Positions 32,856 to 43,910 are shown, counted from the stretch's first letter. The stretch is 64,000 bases of DNA from Auricularia sp. M13 (GCA_037042915.1 CM073198.1:2170001-2234000), one strand, 5' to 3'. Notes: a model not told the origin generated them from the sequence alone. Numbers and translations: made by a program.

Positions 32856-34292
32856 CTAGACGAATCCGCGCGCGGCGGTGGTGTGGATCTTGACCTTCTC
32901 GAAGATGCGGAAGAGGCTGATGATGAGCGAGACGTTGTACAGAGCGAGGCCGACAAACTCGAGGCCGAGGATGACGAGCTGGTCGCCGCAGATGGCGTCC
33001 GCCACGCCGCCCTGGTGGCGCCCAAGCTTGCCGGCAATGGGCGACGGCTGCGGCGGGAGGTGGTTCCACCAGGTGTTGAGCGACTGGGGCGTGCACAGCA
33101 GCGGCGACGTGAAGTAGTTGTCGAACGCGACCGATACGGAGCCGGACCAGATGCAGATGAACAACACCTCGGACAGCGTGTGGGCGAGCTTGGCGGACGT
33201 GCGCCAGAGGCCGAGCGGGCGCCCGAAGTACTCGAGCTGTGCCAGTGTTCATTCAGTATTCAGGGTGAAACGCGCGTCATGGGAGAAACCGGGTCGGCCG
33301 ACGCACGTAAATAGCTATCAGGACATGGACAAGCGTCAGCGGGGAGAAGATAATGGCCAGGATGCTGCGCAAAAGAGGGGATGAGCGGAGATAGACAGGA
33401 GGTGCTGGGCGAGAACGCACGGCGAGCTTCCCACTGCGCCAAGAGCGTCGTTATCGATTTCCATCTGACGCAGGCGGATAGCGACGCCCAGGGTAGCCGT
33501 GGTGAAGGAGAAATTGGCTATTCGACAGAGCTGCGATGGGCGTGAGCAGACGGTGGTCCCAGCTGGAGCTCGGACGACGCACAAGCGGCACATAGCCATT
33601 GGTGAGAATGAAGGAGCGCAGCGTCCGCCGGCGCCTCTTCCAGGCGCTCATGGGTGCCATGTCCTTCTCGGGATCGTCCATGCCCTGGAACGCGGTTTCT
33701 GGCGGGATGTTGCTACCCGAGCGCATGTACGGGCCGCCCTGTCTGGGAGCGTTGGACGGCGCCCAGGGCGTGGACCAGCCCGGCGTCTTGCTCTGGGCCA
33801 GCGTGAACGAGTGGGCGTTGCGCGGGATCTGCAGGCGCAGCGGCGTCGGGCGGGTCGGCGGCGACGGGAAGTACGATGTCGACGACTCTGGCGGCGGCTC
33901 GGGCTCCTCGACAAGCTCGGGCTCGTGGTCGTGGTGGCCATGGGCTGCACCCGACGCGCGCCGCAGCTGACTGAGCATCGACTGGAAGCGCCACCGGCGG
34001 CCGTCCGGGAGCGTGGTCGTCGTCGACGAGTGCAGCGAGGCCGCGCTGCTGGATGCCGCGCCGTTCGCGGCGCTGCCCGACTGCACCGACGCCGAGAGCC
34101 TGAGGGCCAGGTCGGAAATGGGCATCGCCTCGAGCTCGGGCGACGGGGGCTCGTCGCGTGCCCATGCTGGACAATGTGAGCGTGTCGTCAGGCTCGGGCA
34201 CGCAGCTGGCACGCACGCGGCTGGGTCACCACTGGCCGTATCGTCGACGCGCCCCGGTGCAGCGACGTTGAGCCCGTCTCGGACGCAGACAT
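32856..34292 (-). CDS. multi-pass membrane protein, probable SRF1-like regulator of phospholipase D
   Basis: Exon 1 starts at 34292 (MSASETGSTSLHRGASTIRP); a 50-nt intron (GTGCGT to TCCAG) joins in phase to PWARDEPPSPELEAMPISDL. A long disordered cytosolic region follows, then RRRTLRSFILTNGYVPL, the start of the membrane part. Later exons give ANFSFTTATLGVAIRLRQ, LAIIFSPLTLVHVLIAIYL, EYFGRPLGLWRTSAKLAHTL, EVLFICIWSGSVSVAFDNYF and LEFVGLALYNVSLIISLF: about four helices. The membrane part resembles fungal proteins annotated as regulator of phospholipase D SRF1 (Spo14 regulator of yeast), which I recall from family pattern only. Stop is at 32856. The naming is tentative; the topology is well supported. 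Confidence 0.72.
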
Positions 34293-35498
34293 GGCCCTAC
34301 AACGGCGAGAGGAAAGGAAGGAGAACGATCACACAAGCCGGCACCAGAACCCGTCGTCGTTCGGCCTGGCCGAGCTGCAAACACTCCGCGGTTCGACCTC
34401 AATTATATCTTCCAGTCTTGTCCTGCTCAGCGCTGCAGCCCTGGTCGACTAACCTGCTGCGGGGTATTTCCCTTATTCTGCCCAATGACGACACCCTCTA
34501 TCACTTGCCACTGCCCGTTTTCGATGCTATTGCTGCCTACCGTGCCTCTGTGGCAAGGAATTGCCAAGAACCACTCGGATCCTGTTACGCCAGTTGTACT
34601 CCTCCTGCGAGTTCTGCTGCATCGCATAAAAGGCAGCTTTGGGACAGTAAGCTCACTTCCGAAGTGAGAATGGTGTCTCCTCGAGGTCATGTGCCACGAC
34701 GATGACGCGGCGAGCAATGCAACGTGAGCTGTGCTTTGCCTTGGCATGGCTCCTGACTTTGTATACCCTATGTTTTGGAGTGGCTACATATGCCTTGTTA
34801 TACTGGACGACCAGCTACTGACTAGCAAAACCTGCAGGCCCTGCACGGACTCGGATGTCCCGCGGAATCATAGACCGGAACATTCGGGACGGAGGCCGAC
34901 ACAACCACGACTCTGGCGCGCCGGGGAAGTCCGCGGTTGTGAACTTGGCCTCTCTCTTCCATGGCCGCTGCGTGGGCTGAGGACATGCGCGCGCTCTTCT
35001 ATGCTTGGTTTACGCGCATGCCGCACGCGGCAGCTGTGCACGCCTGGCATGGAATGCCTAGCACAGTCTTCGTCTTCAAGGAACTCTGGCTGGGCGCTCC
35101 GCCGATGTGCTTTGTGATACCGCAAGAAAGGCGTGCTTCAGTTAGCTGCGCCGCGACTGGCTCTCACTTCTGCGCCGTACCTCATAACACTGCGGAAACC
35201 GTTGGAAACTCTTCCGGCTCTTCTGGTAAATGCGCAGCTTTGGGTGCCGACATACTGACCCTCCTTGGCACTTGCCTCAGCAAGTACTTTGCCGCAGCCG
35301 TTGCCCGGCTCGGAGGGTGCCGCCGCCCAGACCATCTGTGCGAGCTGTGGTCACCAATGGCGGCTCGTCCGTGTACCCTCCAACACTACAAGAAATGAAT
35401 GTGCACAACGCAACATTACATAAGTAATGATCGCGACATGTTCGTGGGTGACTGCATATGTCGAAAAGCTGGCCATCGCTGGTGACTACATGACACAT
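34293..35498. other. gene-poor stretch of 1.2 kb
   Basis: No gene is supported; several frames of 70-150 codons occur on both strands but none resembles a protein family or fits an exon chain. A perfect 17-nt palindrome CTCACTTCCGAAGTGAG lies near 34653-34669. The stretch could hide a decayed gene or transposon remnant. Confidence 0.4.
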
Positions 35499-36465
35499 TC
35501 AGTGCTCGAACACAGCCCAAATGAGCAAGGTGCCGTCGTCAGAGCCCGACGCCATGCTCTTTCCATCCGGGGAAAAAGCAAGCGATCGAACAGCGAGTTC
35601 GTGCCCCTTGACCGGCATGCCGACAGGCTCCCCGGTCTCAGCGTCCGACATACGAATCCTCCCGTCGCTCGCCCCAGACGCAATGTATCTCCCCGAAGGC
35701 GATATCGCCACGGAATGGATCTCAGATGAATGTTCGTGGATGTTGACCTGGAGCTCGAACGTCACTGCGTTCCAGATCCGAACCGTGTTGTCCAGTGAAC
35801 CGGAGACGATGAACTGGCCATCGGGCGACCAGCAGACAGCCTCTACAGCAGACCGATGTCCAACGAGTACCGCCAAATGCTGACCATCTATGGCATCCCA
35901 GACGCAGATTGTACTGTCGAGGGATCCAGACGCAAACAGAAGACCATTGGGAGAGAATGCAACAGATTTCACAGCCGCGGCATGCCCTCTCAGAGGTTCG
36001 CAGATAACTCGCCCTGAGAAGCTATCCCGCAGGGTGATCGTTGTGTCCCGGGATCCCGAGACAGTGCGTTGCCCATCTGGAGAATAGGCAATGCAGCAGA
36101 CGTCAGCGCCGCCATATGTAAGTTGCGGACCGTCCGGTGAAATAGCCATTGCAAGCACCGGTGGGGAGCTGTCCCTGGGACGCACTCCCCGTACCTCCTC
36201 GACCATTGCGCCGTCGCGAGTGTCCCACACCTCGATGCGGCCGTCAGAGGAGCCGGATACAACGTATCTTCCGTATTCCGATGGCCACCAAGCAACAGAA
36301 TGAATGCCATATTCGTGTTCTGCGGCCTGGCGCATGCGAGTGCAAACTTGGTAACACCACATTAGCCTGCTTCGTCATACTACTTTCACATTGAACTCAC
36401 ATCGTAAACTCATGTGTAATAGACTCGATGAGTGGCTGAATCGTTGTTTCGTCAGAGAATGCCAT
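35499..36465 (-). CDS. WD40 repeat protein
   Basis: The proposed start at 36465 (MAFSDETTIQPLIESITHEF) leads over one short intron into AEHEYGIHSVAWW. About six or seven WD40 repeats follow, with ends SGSSDGRIEVWD, SGSRDTTITLRD, SGSLDSTICVWD, SGSLDNTVRIWN, SGASDGRIRMSD and SGSDDGTLLIW. The second repeat appears collapsed: ISPDGPQLTYGGAD runs straight into VCCIAYSPDGQ without an intervening repeat end. The final repeat ends three residues before the stop, so the protein is almost only propeller. Such short propellers in Agaricomycetes usually act as scaffolds. It lies 21 bp downstream of a kinase gene on the same strand; a single fused kinase-WD40 gene is possible. Confidence 0.8.
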
Positions 36466-36486
36466 ATCCAGGCAAAACCCTCGCAC

Positions 36487-37806
36487 TTATTGGGCGGGCT
36501 CAGGGAGCGGTTGGGGAAGCGGGTCACCAAATCGGCATCGGCCTGCAATAAACTGTTGAGAACGACGATCACTCGCATTTGCTGGCACTGAACGTGCCTT
36601 AAGTTTGGTCCAAACTTGAAGCATGGTCGGACGGAAGCCAGGGTTGAACTTCCAGCACTCGCGACATACCTCCCACCAGGCGTTGGTCAATCCTAAAAGC
36701 GTGGCCTGCGCTCCCGGATGTGGATGAATCTCGCCATTGTAGACCTTCCATATGACAGCCCCGTCTAGTAAATGAGGCCATGGCGCCTTCTCAGTAAAAG
36801 CCTGTAGCGGGGCAGTCGTCAGAAGAGCTTCATCGCGACGTCTGGCGGCTCGCCTGTAAGAGGAGCATCCCGAAGGCATAAACATCGCTCTCTGGTGTCT
36901 TAGATCGTGGTCGGGCATGACATTGACTGACATTTCCGCCGTCTTCTGGTTCCATTCCAAGGAAAAACTCTGGCCCGGCAAAGCGAAGTGTGTAGCTTCC
37001 GCGGATGCCGGAGATCGTTGTTGCGCTGTCCTCCTCCTTGTCAATCATGGTGCTCAGGCCGAAATCTGTTATTCGGGCGTTGCCTTCATCGGACACGAGC
37101 ACATTCTCCTAGAGAAGTGTGAGCGACGAGTCGCAAGGCATAGACAGAAATCATACGCACACATTTCAAATCACCATGGACCACGCCCACGTGGACATGA
37201 AGAAAGCAGACGGCTTCGGCGACTTGGACAATCTAACCCCATGACCGATGCTCGTGTTCAACACAGCACGGATAGAATACTAAAGCGACTAACCAATGCT
37301 CGTCGATCTGCCCCAGGCCGAGTCTTCAGGTATTGCAACATATTGCCGTTTTTCATGAACGGTGTGACAATAATCGTTTGACCGCCAAGGTTTGAAGTGC
37401 CAATGAACGGTAAGATGCAGTTGTGTTTAGCCCTCGACGCCGCCTTCAATTCTCGACGAAGCATCTAGAAACGACACATAAGCACGTCAAGAAGCAAGGA
37501 TTAACCATAACTCGTACGTCTTTTTCGTGCTCTCTCAGGAGACTGGGAAATACCTTCAAAGCGACGGTGCACGTCCTGGTGCCCAGCTTCAATTCGCCCT
37601 TGTATATTAGTGCTGATGCCCCACGGCCTATCGAGAGATGCGATAGGATCTCCACCGACAAGAGTTCGTTGTCACCGAATGTTGATACGGTAATGGTCGT
37701 TCCTGTCCCAGCGGCGCCCGCTATGGCGAATGGGTACGTCGGCGAATGAGTGCATCGGCAAATTTGCCTAGTGATCCAACGCACCTAGAGGGCCCCATTC
37801 AGCCAT
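36487..37806 (-). CDS. protein kinase, TKL-like (Agaricomycete HGDLK type)
   Basis: The start at 37806 encodes MAEWGPL; an intron (GTGCGT to CCATAG) joins in phase to AGAAGTGTTITVSTFGDNEL. Kinase motifs follow in order: glycine loop IGRGASALIYKGEL, VALKVF with the ATP lysine, LRRELKAASRAKHNCILPFI (helix C), hinge IIVTPFMKNGNMLQYL, catalytic loop VVHGDLKCENVLV, ITDFGLSTM, activation-segment end FAGPEFF, and SDVYAFGMLLLQ. The C-lobe ends near RECWKFNPGFRPTMLQVW. The catalytic HRD is HGD, usual in the large TKL expansions of mushroom fungi, and APE reads GPE. No transmembrane or regulatory domain precedes the kinase. Four or more introns are needed. The downstream WD40 gene is almost adjacent. 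Confidence 0.85.
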
Positions 37807-38307
37807 AATATGAGAATGTGCAGGGATGGCGAGAACAAGCAGTTAAAAAAATTCTGCGGGTGGCAGAACACGACCTCATCCGATTGTACTCTTCGGATAG
37901 TCTACCGTACGCAGCCGCTACTACAGTGCTCCTTTATACCGGCGGAGCGGTCAGGAGCACTGATGTAGCCCGTTAGGATCCGGTAGGCGCGCGTTTGCGA
38001 CGGCAGCCATAGCAAGCAGATTCAATCAGGATTCAATGCCCTGGGGACGCTCGCAGTATCTGAACATCCACCATGGAAGCTGTTTCGGTGTCGTTGCCGA
38101 TTCAAACACACCGGCTGGGTGAGAAGCGAGTCCGAGGGACGCGGATTGTGCTCCGCTTGAATTCCGTGACTGCAGCCGGCGGCGGCGGCCTGTGTTACGG
38201 ACGCTCAGGCCTCAGGCTGAGCGCGCTCCAAACGAGGCCCGGGTTTATAGACACCCAATGGTTGAGCTTGAGCGCGTGGTACGGGCTCGGCAAATCTTTC
38301 CCCAGGA
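37807..38307. other. intergenic upstream of the kinase gene
   Basis: This stretch contains the kinase promoter and sequence leading to a MITE at 38308. No gene is supported. A 170-codon plus-strand frame (38073-38585) runs through the MITE and lacks protein-like features. Confidence 0.4.
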
Positions 38308-38535
38308 CAGGGCACAAGTATACTGACCCAGAATACATAAACACCGACCGTAGGTATTGCTCTCATATTGTGACACAGAATACTTTACGAGATACCAAAC
38401 AAAAACCGGCTCTTTTCAATTCAAAAGCTCTGGTATTCCCTCGATATAACTCCGGTATTGCGTGTCACAATACTCAAGCAATACCTACGGTCGGATACAG
38501 AGTATTCTGGGTCAATATACTAATTTTCTGCCCTG
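38308..38535. mobile_element. MITE-like non-autonomous DNA transposon, 228 bp
   Basis: Terminal inverted repeats of about 85 bp begin CAGGGCA and end TGCCCTG. Shared inner blocks are TGACCCAGAATAC, CCGACCGTAGGTATTGC and ATTGTGACAC, each found on both arms in opposite orientation. Arms differ by a few substitutions and small gaps, so the insertion is not fresh. CAGGG ends recall hAT elements, but the 8 bp flanking each side do not match, so family and target-site duplication are unproven. It carries no gene. Confidence 0.75.
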
Positions 38536-38709
38536 GTGTTTCTCAGACTTGGACTCTCACAGACGGAGTCACAGACTCTAACTAATGTATAATCCAATCC
38601 GTACAGCAGTCGGGGGAGACAGCGTCACAAGAATAATAATGCGGCGGGAACTCAGACCATCAGTCAGAGCGTGGACGTGGTCAGGAAGTATCCAATAGAT
38701 ATTGAGCAC

Positions 38710-40120
38710 TTAAAAATCATACAAATCCGGTCGGTCAGAGACGAACCCGACCTTCTTCGCCTTCTTGGGTTTCCCCTCGCGAGCCTCCTCCGCTTTCTTC
38801 GGGCTCATGATCGCATCCTCTCCTTTTGTCTTCTCGTTCAGCTGCTGCCCGCGCTCAGGCTCAATAGCCACAGCCGGCTTATCCAGCGCCGGCGCACTCG
38901 CAACACCAGGCGTCGTGCGCCGCTCGCTCACGCCGCCTTCGAGGTCTAGGTGCATGGTCTCCAGGACAAACTTCTTGCGCGTTGTCTTGAACGCCAGGTT
39001 GTTCTCCCCGACGCCACCCTGGCCGACGCCGCGCAGCACAGATGTCTTGTCGCTTGGCGGTGCGAATGACTGCGGCGCGGGCAGCGTGTGGATGCGGATG
39101 AGGCCGTGGTAGGCGGGGAAGAGCGCCGTCATGCTCGGGTCCGCTGCAAGAGATGCGAGGTGAGAGACGAGACTATAGGTGAAGGAGGCAGAACGTACCG
39201 GAGAATGCGGAGAACGATATGCACGCGTCTGTGAGCCAGCCGAGTTTGTCGAGCCAGCCCGGATCGTCAGAGAGTGTGTCTGAGAGGTGTGGCGGTAGTG
39301 TGATTGTTACTGTGCTGTGACGTTGAGAAGCACGCAGGAGACCGCGCAGAGTGTGCAGGAAACGGAGCAGCATCTGCGCGGTGGCTAGGTAAGCTCAAGC
39401 TGCTAATCTGACGACATTGGTGAAGCATACTGTGCTCGTAACGTCTCCCCATTCGTAGTTGGCCAACGATGGCAGGGATATGCGCAGGGGAGGCGCGTCT
39501 GAACGCCTGCATCAATCCAACATGAGATGAGAAACGGCAAACGGGCGTGAGAACGCACGATAACTCATCCCGCAATATTTCCAGGCATGCATCCAGCGAA
39601 TATGGAGGGACGACGCGCAGCTGGCCGCTTTGCAACGCGTCCTTGACGCGCTCGGACGGTATTCGCGTGCTCAAGTCGAATCTGCCACCCGAATCGCTTA
39701 GATCAACCCTGCGCCGTCCATCGCGAGGCTAAATCTGACTCACAGATTTGCGTCAACGGTGGTCCGGAAGCGCTTGACATTCTCGTACCTCCACGCGATC
39801 GTCATCTTCTCGTCCTCGGCATCCCGCTCCTTGACCTCGTCGAGCGCAGCGTCCTTGGGCAGCCACATGCAGCCGTCCACGAGCTCCTGGTTGCCAAAGA
39901 CGCAGATGTGCTGCCCGGAGTGCATGCCCTGCGCGATGAAGTATTTCTGCAGCAGGTCGCCGTAGGACGAGTGCGCGTCGGGCGCGAGCGCGAGGAAGAC
40001 GCTCCCGGACGGCATCCCGCCGCCGCCCAGGACGTCGTCCAGCGAGGATATGCCTGAGGAGAAGTGCAAGAGGGCTGGGGCGGCGGGTGTGCCAGCTGGC
40101 GCTCGTCGTTTGAACGACAT
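38710..40120 (-). CDS. ELP4: Elongator complex protein 4 (Elp4)
   Basis: Elp4 is one of three RecA-like subunits (Elp4-6) that form the hexameric ring of Elongator, which modifies wobble uridines of tRNAs. The start at 40120 gives MSFKRRAPAG, then GISSLDDVLGGGGMPSGSVF, the family's degenerate P-loop region. LVDGCMWLPKDA and WRYENVKRF follow. Later exons give RIPSERVKDALQSGQLRVV, TLPPHLSDTLSDDPGWLDKL and WLTDACISFSAF. The last exon has GLIRIHTLPAPQSFAPPSDK, VGENNLAFKTTRKKFVLET and LDLEGGVSERRTTP, the best-conserved block of Elp4. About four introns are present. It shares a 68 bp divergent promoter with SLX9. Confidence 0.92.
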
Positions 40121-40188
40121 GCGAGTCAAGAGTGGCCAACGAGTCCAAGTCCGATCGCGGCTGTCTTTCAGCCACATTCACAGCAGAC
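40121..40188. promoter_or_regulatory. 68 bp bidirectional promoter between ELP4 and SLX9
   Basis: The ATGs of ELP4 (40120, minus) and SLX9 (40189, plus) are 68 bp apart, leaving almost no room for separate promoters or leaders. No TATA box is visible in it. Transcription may start inside the partner gene. Confidence 0.55.
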
Positions 40189-41040
40189 ATGGTCTGTCCA
40201 AATTTCCTCGATTGGGTGCCCGTACGCTTGCTGACGCCTGCCGCAGCCAAAGGACCGGTTGAAAAAGACGCGCCAGCATGCGCCGTCCGCCAGCCTCGCC
40301 AGCCGCAAGCTCGCAGCAGACGGCGCGACTGAGCAACTCGAGCTCGGCGCGCTCGCTGAGTCCTCTGTGCGCTGCTCCACCACCCACATCTCACCCACGC
40401 CATACTGAACGTATGTATGCTACCGCAGGGCAATGACATCCTCAGCGCGCTCTCCGCGCCAAAGCCGACGGTCTCGAAGAAGGCCAAGCAGCAGCAAAAA
40501 CACGAAGCGTGGATGCAGCGTGCGTCCTTGCATTCACAGTCCTGTTAAGAATGTCTCAACAACACCGCACGCAGACTTGCAAGAATCTCAAGCGCCGTAC
40601 TCGAAATCCCACTCGCGCAGATTAAAGCGTAAAGCAAAAGAATCGCTCACCACAGGCATGGACGACATGCAGGCCGTGCTCGCCGACCTCCAGGCCGAAG
40701 CGGACGCCGTGCAGCCCGAGACGACCATCGCGGACGCTGGAGCGGACAAGGACGCCAATGCCATGCAGCAAGACTCCGGCAAGAATTCTAAGGCGAAAGC
40801 AAGCACGCTCATCGGCGAGGGCAAAGGCCAGCCGCTGAGCAAAGCACAACGAAAACGCGCTCTGTGAGTCTTGCATTGTCCCAAACATGCTACGCTTTGA
40901 CTAACATGCTGTCCAGCGCGGCGGAGGCAGCGCGTCTGCCGCTCGTCATGTCCAACCCAGCGTTTGCAGCAAACCCATTTGCCACCATACGCACGCATGT
41001 GTCCAACACGCTTGTAAAACACGACCACGCGTCGCAATAG
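40189..41040 (+). CDS. SLX9: ribosome biogenesis protein Slx9-like
   Basis: Slx9 binds pre-rRNA and helps mature and export the 40S precursor. The first coding exon is only the ATG (40189-40191), followed by intron 40192-40246 (GTCTGT to CCGCAG). Exon 2 reads PKDRLKKTRQHAPSASLASR to GALAESS. Exon 3 gives GNDILSALSAPKPTVSKKAK and QQQKHEAWMQ; exon 4 gives LQESQAPYSKSHSRRLKRKA, then ends LSKAQRKRAL. The last exon gives MSNPAFAANPFATIRTHVSN and ends HASQ (stop 41038-41040). The KHEA segment, the PYSKSHSRRLKRK basic block and the NPFATIRTH tail fit fungal SLX9 proteins. Every junction is in phase. The N-terminal single-codon exon rests on frame logic only. Confidence 0.75.
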
Positions 41041-41364
41041 CACTATTCTGCATGGCTATTCCGTCCATATTTGCAGATGGTGGAAATTCTCCTATCAAGG
41101 ATGCAAATGCAACATTGGAAGCCAACTCGGAGGGCAGGTCGTGAGATTCGTGTGACACTAATTACTTTAAGTACGAGGCGACAGACGGCATGGCATGCAT
41201 GTAGAGGCCGGGGATTGAAAGAAAGAAAGAAACAGAGCTCGTGAGGGGACAGATCCAGAGACGAAGGCGGACGAAAGCAGGCGACATAACGAGAGAAACT
41301 CAGAAAGAGAAAAGAAAACAACGTGAACAAACGTGACCAACTGAGCAAGCTGAGCACTCAGCAC
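41041..41364. other. intergenic between convergent genes
   Basis: This stretch holds the 3' ends of SLX9 and the coiled-coil gene. It contains a short GAAA-repeat tract near 41217-41232 and purine-rich sequence; no gene is supported. Confidence 0.45.
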
Positions 41365-43910
41365 TCAGTTCTCCTCGCTCATCCTGCGCAGGCTGTCGGC
41401 GTCGCCGTCACCGCGGCTCATGCCAGCGCTGAACACCGTGCTGCCGCTGCCGCTACCTCCGCCGCTGCGCCGGCTGCTCCTCCTGGAGCGCCACTCGTCG
41501 CCGAGCGAGCTGCGCGGGCTCATCTCGGTGAACCCGCCCGAGCGGCCTTTCGCAATCTCCGCGCTCATAGCCTTCTCGCGCGCGTCGAGCGCAGCGAGCG
41601 ACTGCTCCGCCTCGGCTTGCTCGAGCGCCTCGGCCGTGAGCGCCTGGCCCTGCTGCCCCTCCGAGCCGCTCGCGCTGCTCCTGCTGCGGAAGAACGGGAA
41701 CCGGGTCGCCGCGACGGGCGTCGCGCCGCCCGGCGAGCGCGGCTCGGGCGTCATCGGCCCGCCCGTGCTGCTGCTCCCGCTCGTGTGGCTCGACAGCGAG
41801 CGCGCGGCGAGCGGCGGCGCGACGGGGCTCTTGGGCTGCGGCGGCGGCGGGTCGTACCCCATCAGCTTCATCGTCGCGTGCAGCCGCTCGCGCTCCTTGC
41901 GATCCTCCTCGTCCTCCTGCGTGTCCAGCTTGCGCGCGGTGCCCATCACGGTGCTCGTCGCGCCGGGACGCAATGTGAGAGGCTTGAGACCAGGCGTTTC
42001 GGGCGGCTGCGGCAGGTTGGGGTTCTTATCCCCACCAAAAAGACTAAAGCTCTTCCAGTCGAAGGAGAGCGAGCGTCGATTGCGTTTCGCGTCCGCCGCG
42101 GGTGGGGGTGGACTAGCTGCGGCAGCGGGGCTCGGGGCGATCTTCTCTGGCTCAGCAGCTGAAGAAAGCGCCTTCCCGAAGAATGTCGTGCTCTGCGGGC
42201 GCGCCTTTTTCGCCGGCGCTGGGGCGGCAGTCTTGCTGGACTTCGGCGGCGGGAGCGTCGATGCCGTGCCACCAATCTTCCGCGGGCTCGTTGGGCTCTT
42301 GTTCTCCGTATAGTCAACAGCGAGGACGTGCTCGAAGCCTTCCTCCGAGATGATGCGGTCGAGAATCTTGGAAGCATACAACGAGAGCGCCTTGTTGGCA
42401 TCCTTGAGCGCCTTGACTTCGTTGCGCAAAGCGTTGATGTCGCTTTCGTCCGCCGTCTCCTCGCGGCCATGCTTGCCCTTCTTCCCAAATTTGTCCTCGA
42501 CCGTAGCACGACCCTCGAGAATGTCCTTGTTCTCCGCGCGACCGAGCTCGGACGCGAGGTCAAGACCGGGGCCGGTGATGGGCAGGTCGCCCAGGTTCTC
42601 GCCTCGGAGTGGCGGCGAGCTTGTGCCACTCCGGCCCTTCCGCGGACGCCCAGAACGCGAGACGGACAGCGACAGACGGTCTGCGTCGTCGTCTTGCGAC
42701 TGCGGCATGGCAAGCTCGAGCGCCTCGTCCACTTCGGGCACCCGATCCAGCAAGGAGCGCGCAGCACCGGACCTGGTTGATCTTGTATCATCTTCGTCTT
42801 CGCCGCCTGCACTGCTTGTGGGTCCGCTGCCGCCGGCACCGGCGTAGCGCGTGGGGTCGAACTGGCCGGTGAGCGTCCGCTCCCTGAGCAACATGTTGTA
42901 GCTCTCGTTCTCCTCCTGAAGCTCGTGGTTAACGCGCTTCAGATCGAGCAATTGCGTCGAGAGAAGCTGCAGGGTGTTTTGCAGGGACGAGTGCGAGACG
43001 GACAGCGTGTTTAGCTCGAGCTTGAGCGCGGTCATTTCGGGCGGCTCGTCGTCGGCGGGCGGCGTTTCCTCCTTCAGCGGCGCTGCAGGCACCTCCTCCT
43101 CGTCTTCTACATCCGTCTCCTGCCCAGTCGGGGAGGCAGGTACGGGGATCGTTTTGCGGGCCTGGGTGAGATGCTGGATGCGCGATTTGAGGTGTTGTTC
43201 GTTGTCGTAGAATGATTGACGCTCGGCGTCGAAGGTGGAAGTCTGTCCGAGCGGTAGCTTAGCTTAGAGAATACAGTTGAATGGGTGGCTGCAACGAGCC
43301 GTACCTGTTCGTTATATCGTCGTTGGATGTCGCGTTTCTCCTTCTCGAGATCGCGGACTTGGGTGCGCAGCTTGTCGATGAGCTCGAGGCGGCCTTCCAT
43401 CTCGCTCTCGAAGCGTTCCTGGTCGGCATAGACCTCTGCGAGTCGTGTCTCTGCGGCATTGAGCGACGCGCTGAGGTTGTCGTTCTCCTCCTGGAGCTGG
43501 GTGATCTGCTGGTCCTTGTTCTGCAGCTTGACGAGGAGCTGCGAGAGACTATCAGCCTATGGCAGGCCGGTAGCGCATACGGCACCGACCTCCTCCTTCT
43601 CCTCGGTCTCGCGGCGCAGGGAGAGCAGCAGCGTGTCGTTGCCATCGGTGGGCACAATGTCGTCCGGGTGCGGCAGCGCGATGCCGTTCGTCTCGCGCGT
43701 GGGCGACTTGATGGGCGGCGCCGCCCTGCGCGCCGAGGACATGGAGAGCGACGACGGGCGCGGTGGCGCGGCCGCCCGGGCGGACGACGGCGAGCGCACC
43801 AGGCCCGGCGACGCGCGACTCGGCGGCGGCGTGGGCGACGAGCGGCTGCTGGGCGTCGACGGCGTCACCCGCCGGGCGGCGGGGCGCGTGGCAGTCGCGG
43901 GGCTGGCCAT
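41365..43910 (-). CDS. coiled-coil protein with disordered Ser/Pro-rich tail
   Basis: The start at 43910 reads MASPATATRPAARRVTPSTP, a Ser/Pro-rich head. From NDTLLLSLRRETEEKEE onward lies a coiled coil of about 180 residues assembled from three exons: LLVKLQNKDQQITQLQEEND, ETRLAEVYADQERFESEMEG, IDKLRTQVRDLEKEKRDIQR, then TALKLELNTLSVSHSSLQNT and LDLKRVNHELQEENESYNML. A second helical stretch (LRNEVKALKDANKALSLYAS, ILDRIISEEGFEHVL) lies near 42350-42430. The C-terminal 300 residues are disordered with RRSLSFDWKSFSLFGG and MKLMGYDPPPPQ, ending SLRRMSEEN. I recognise no named family; a cytoskeletal or septum-linked scaffold is a guess from layout. Two introns are clear (near 43260-43300 and 43545-43590). 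Confidence 0.8.

Noticed and set aside
34427-35498. Several 70-150-codon frames on both strands as a possible gene
   Set aside because: None shows a motif, a consistent exon chain or a likely start, and composition resembles non-coding sequence.
38073-38585. 170-codon plus-strand frame through the MITE
   Set aside because: Nearly half of it is the inverted-repeat element read through; no protein-like features.
41323-42313. Plus-strand frames of 279 and 297 codons opposite the coiled-coil gene
   Set aside because: The sense strand has consistent splice signals and heptad repeats; the antisense frames are shadow Ala/Arg/Ser sequence.
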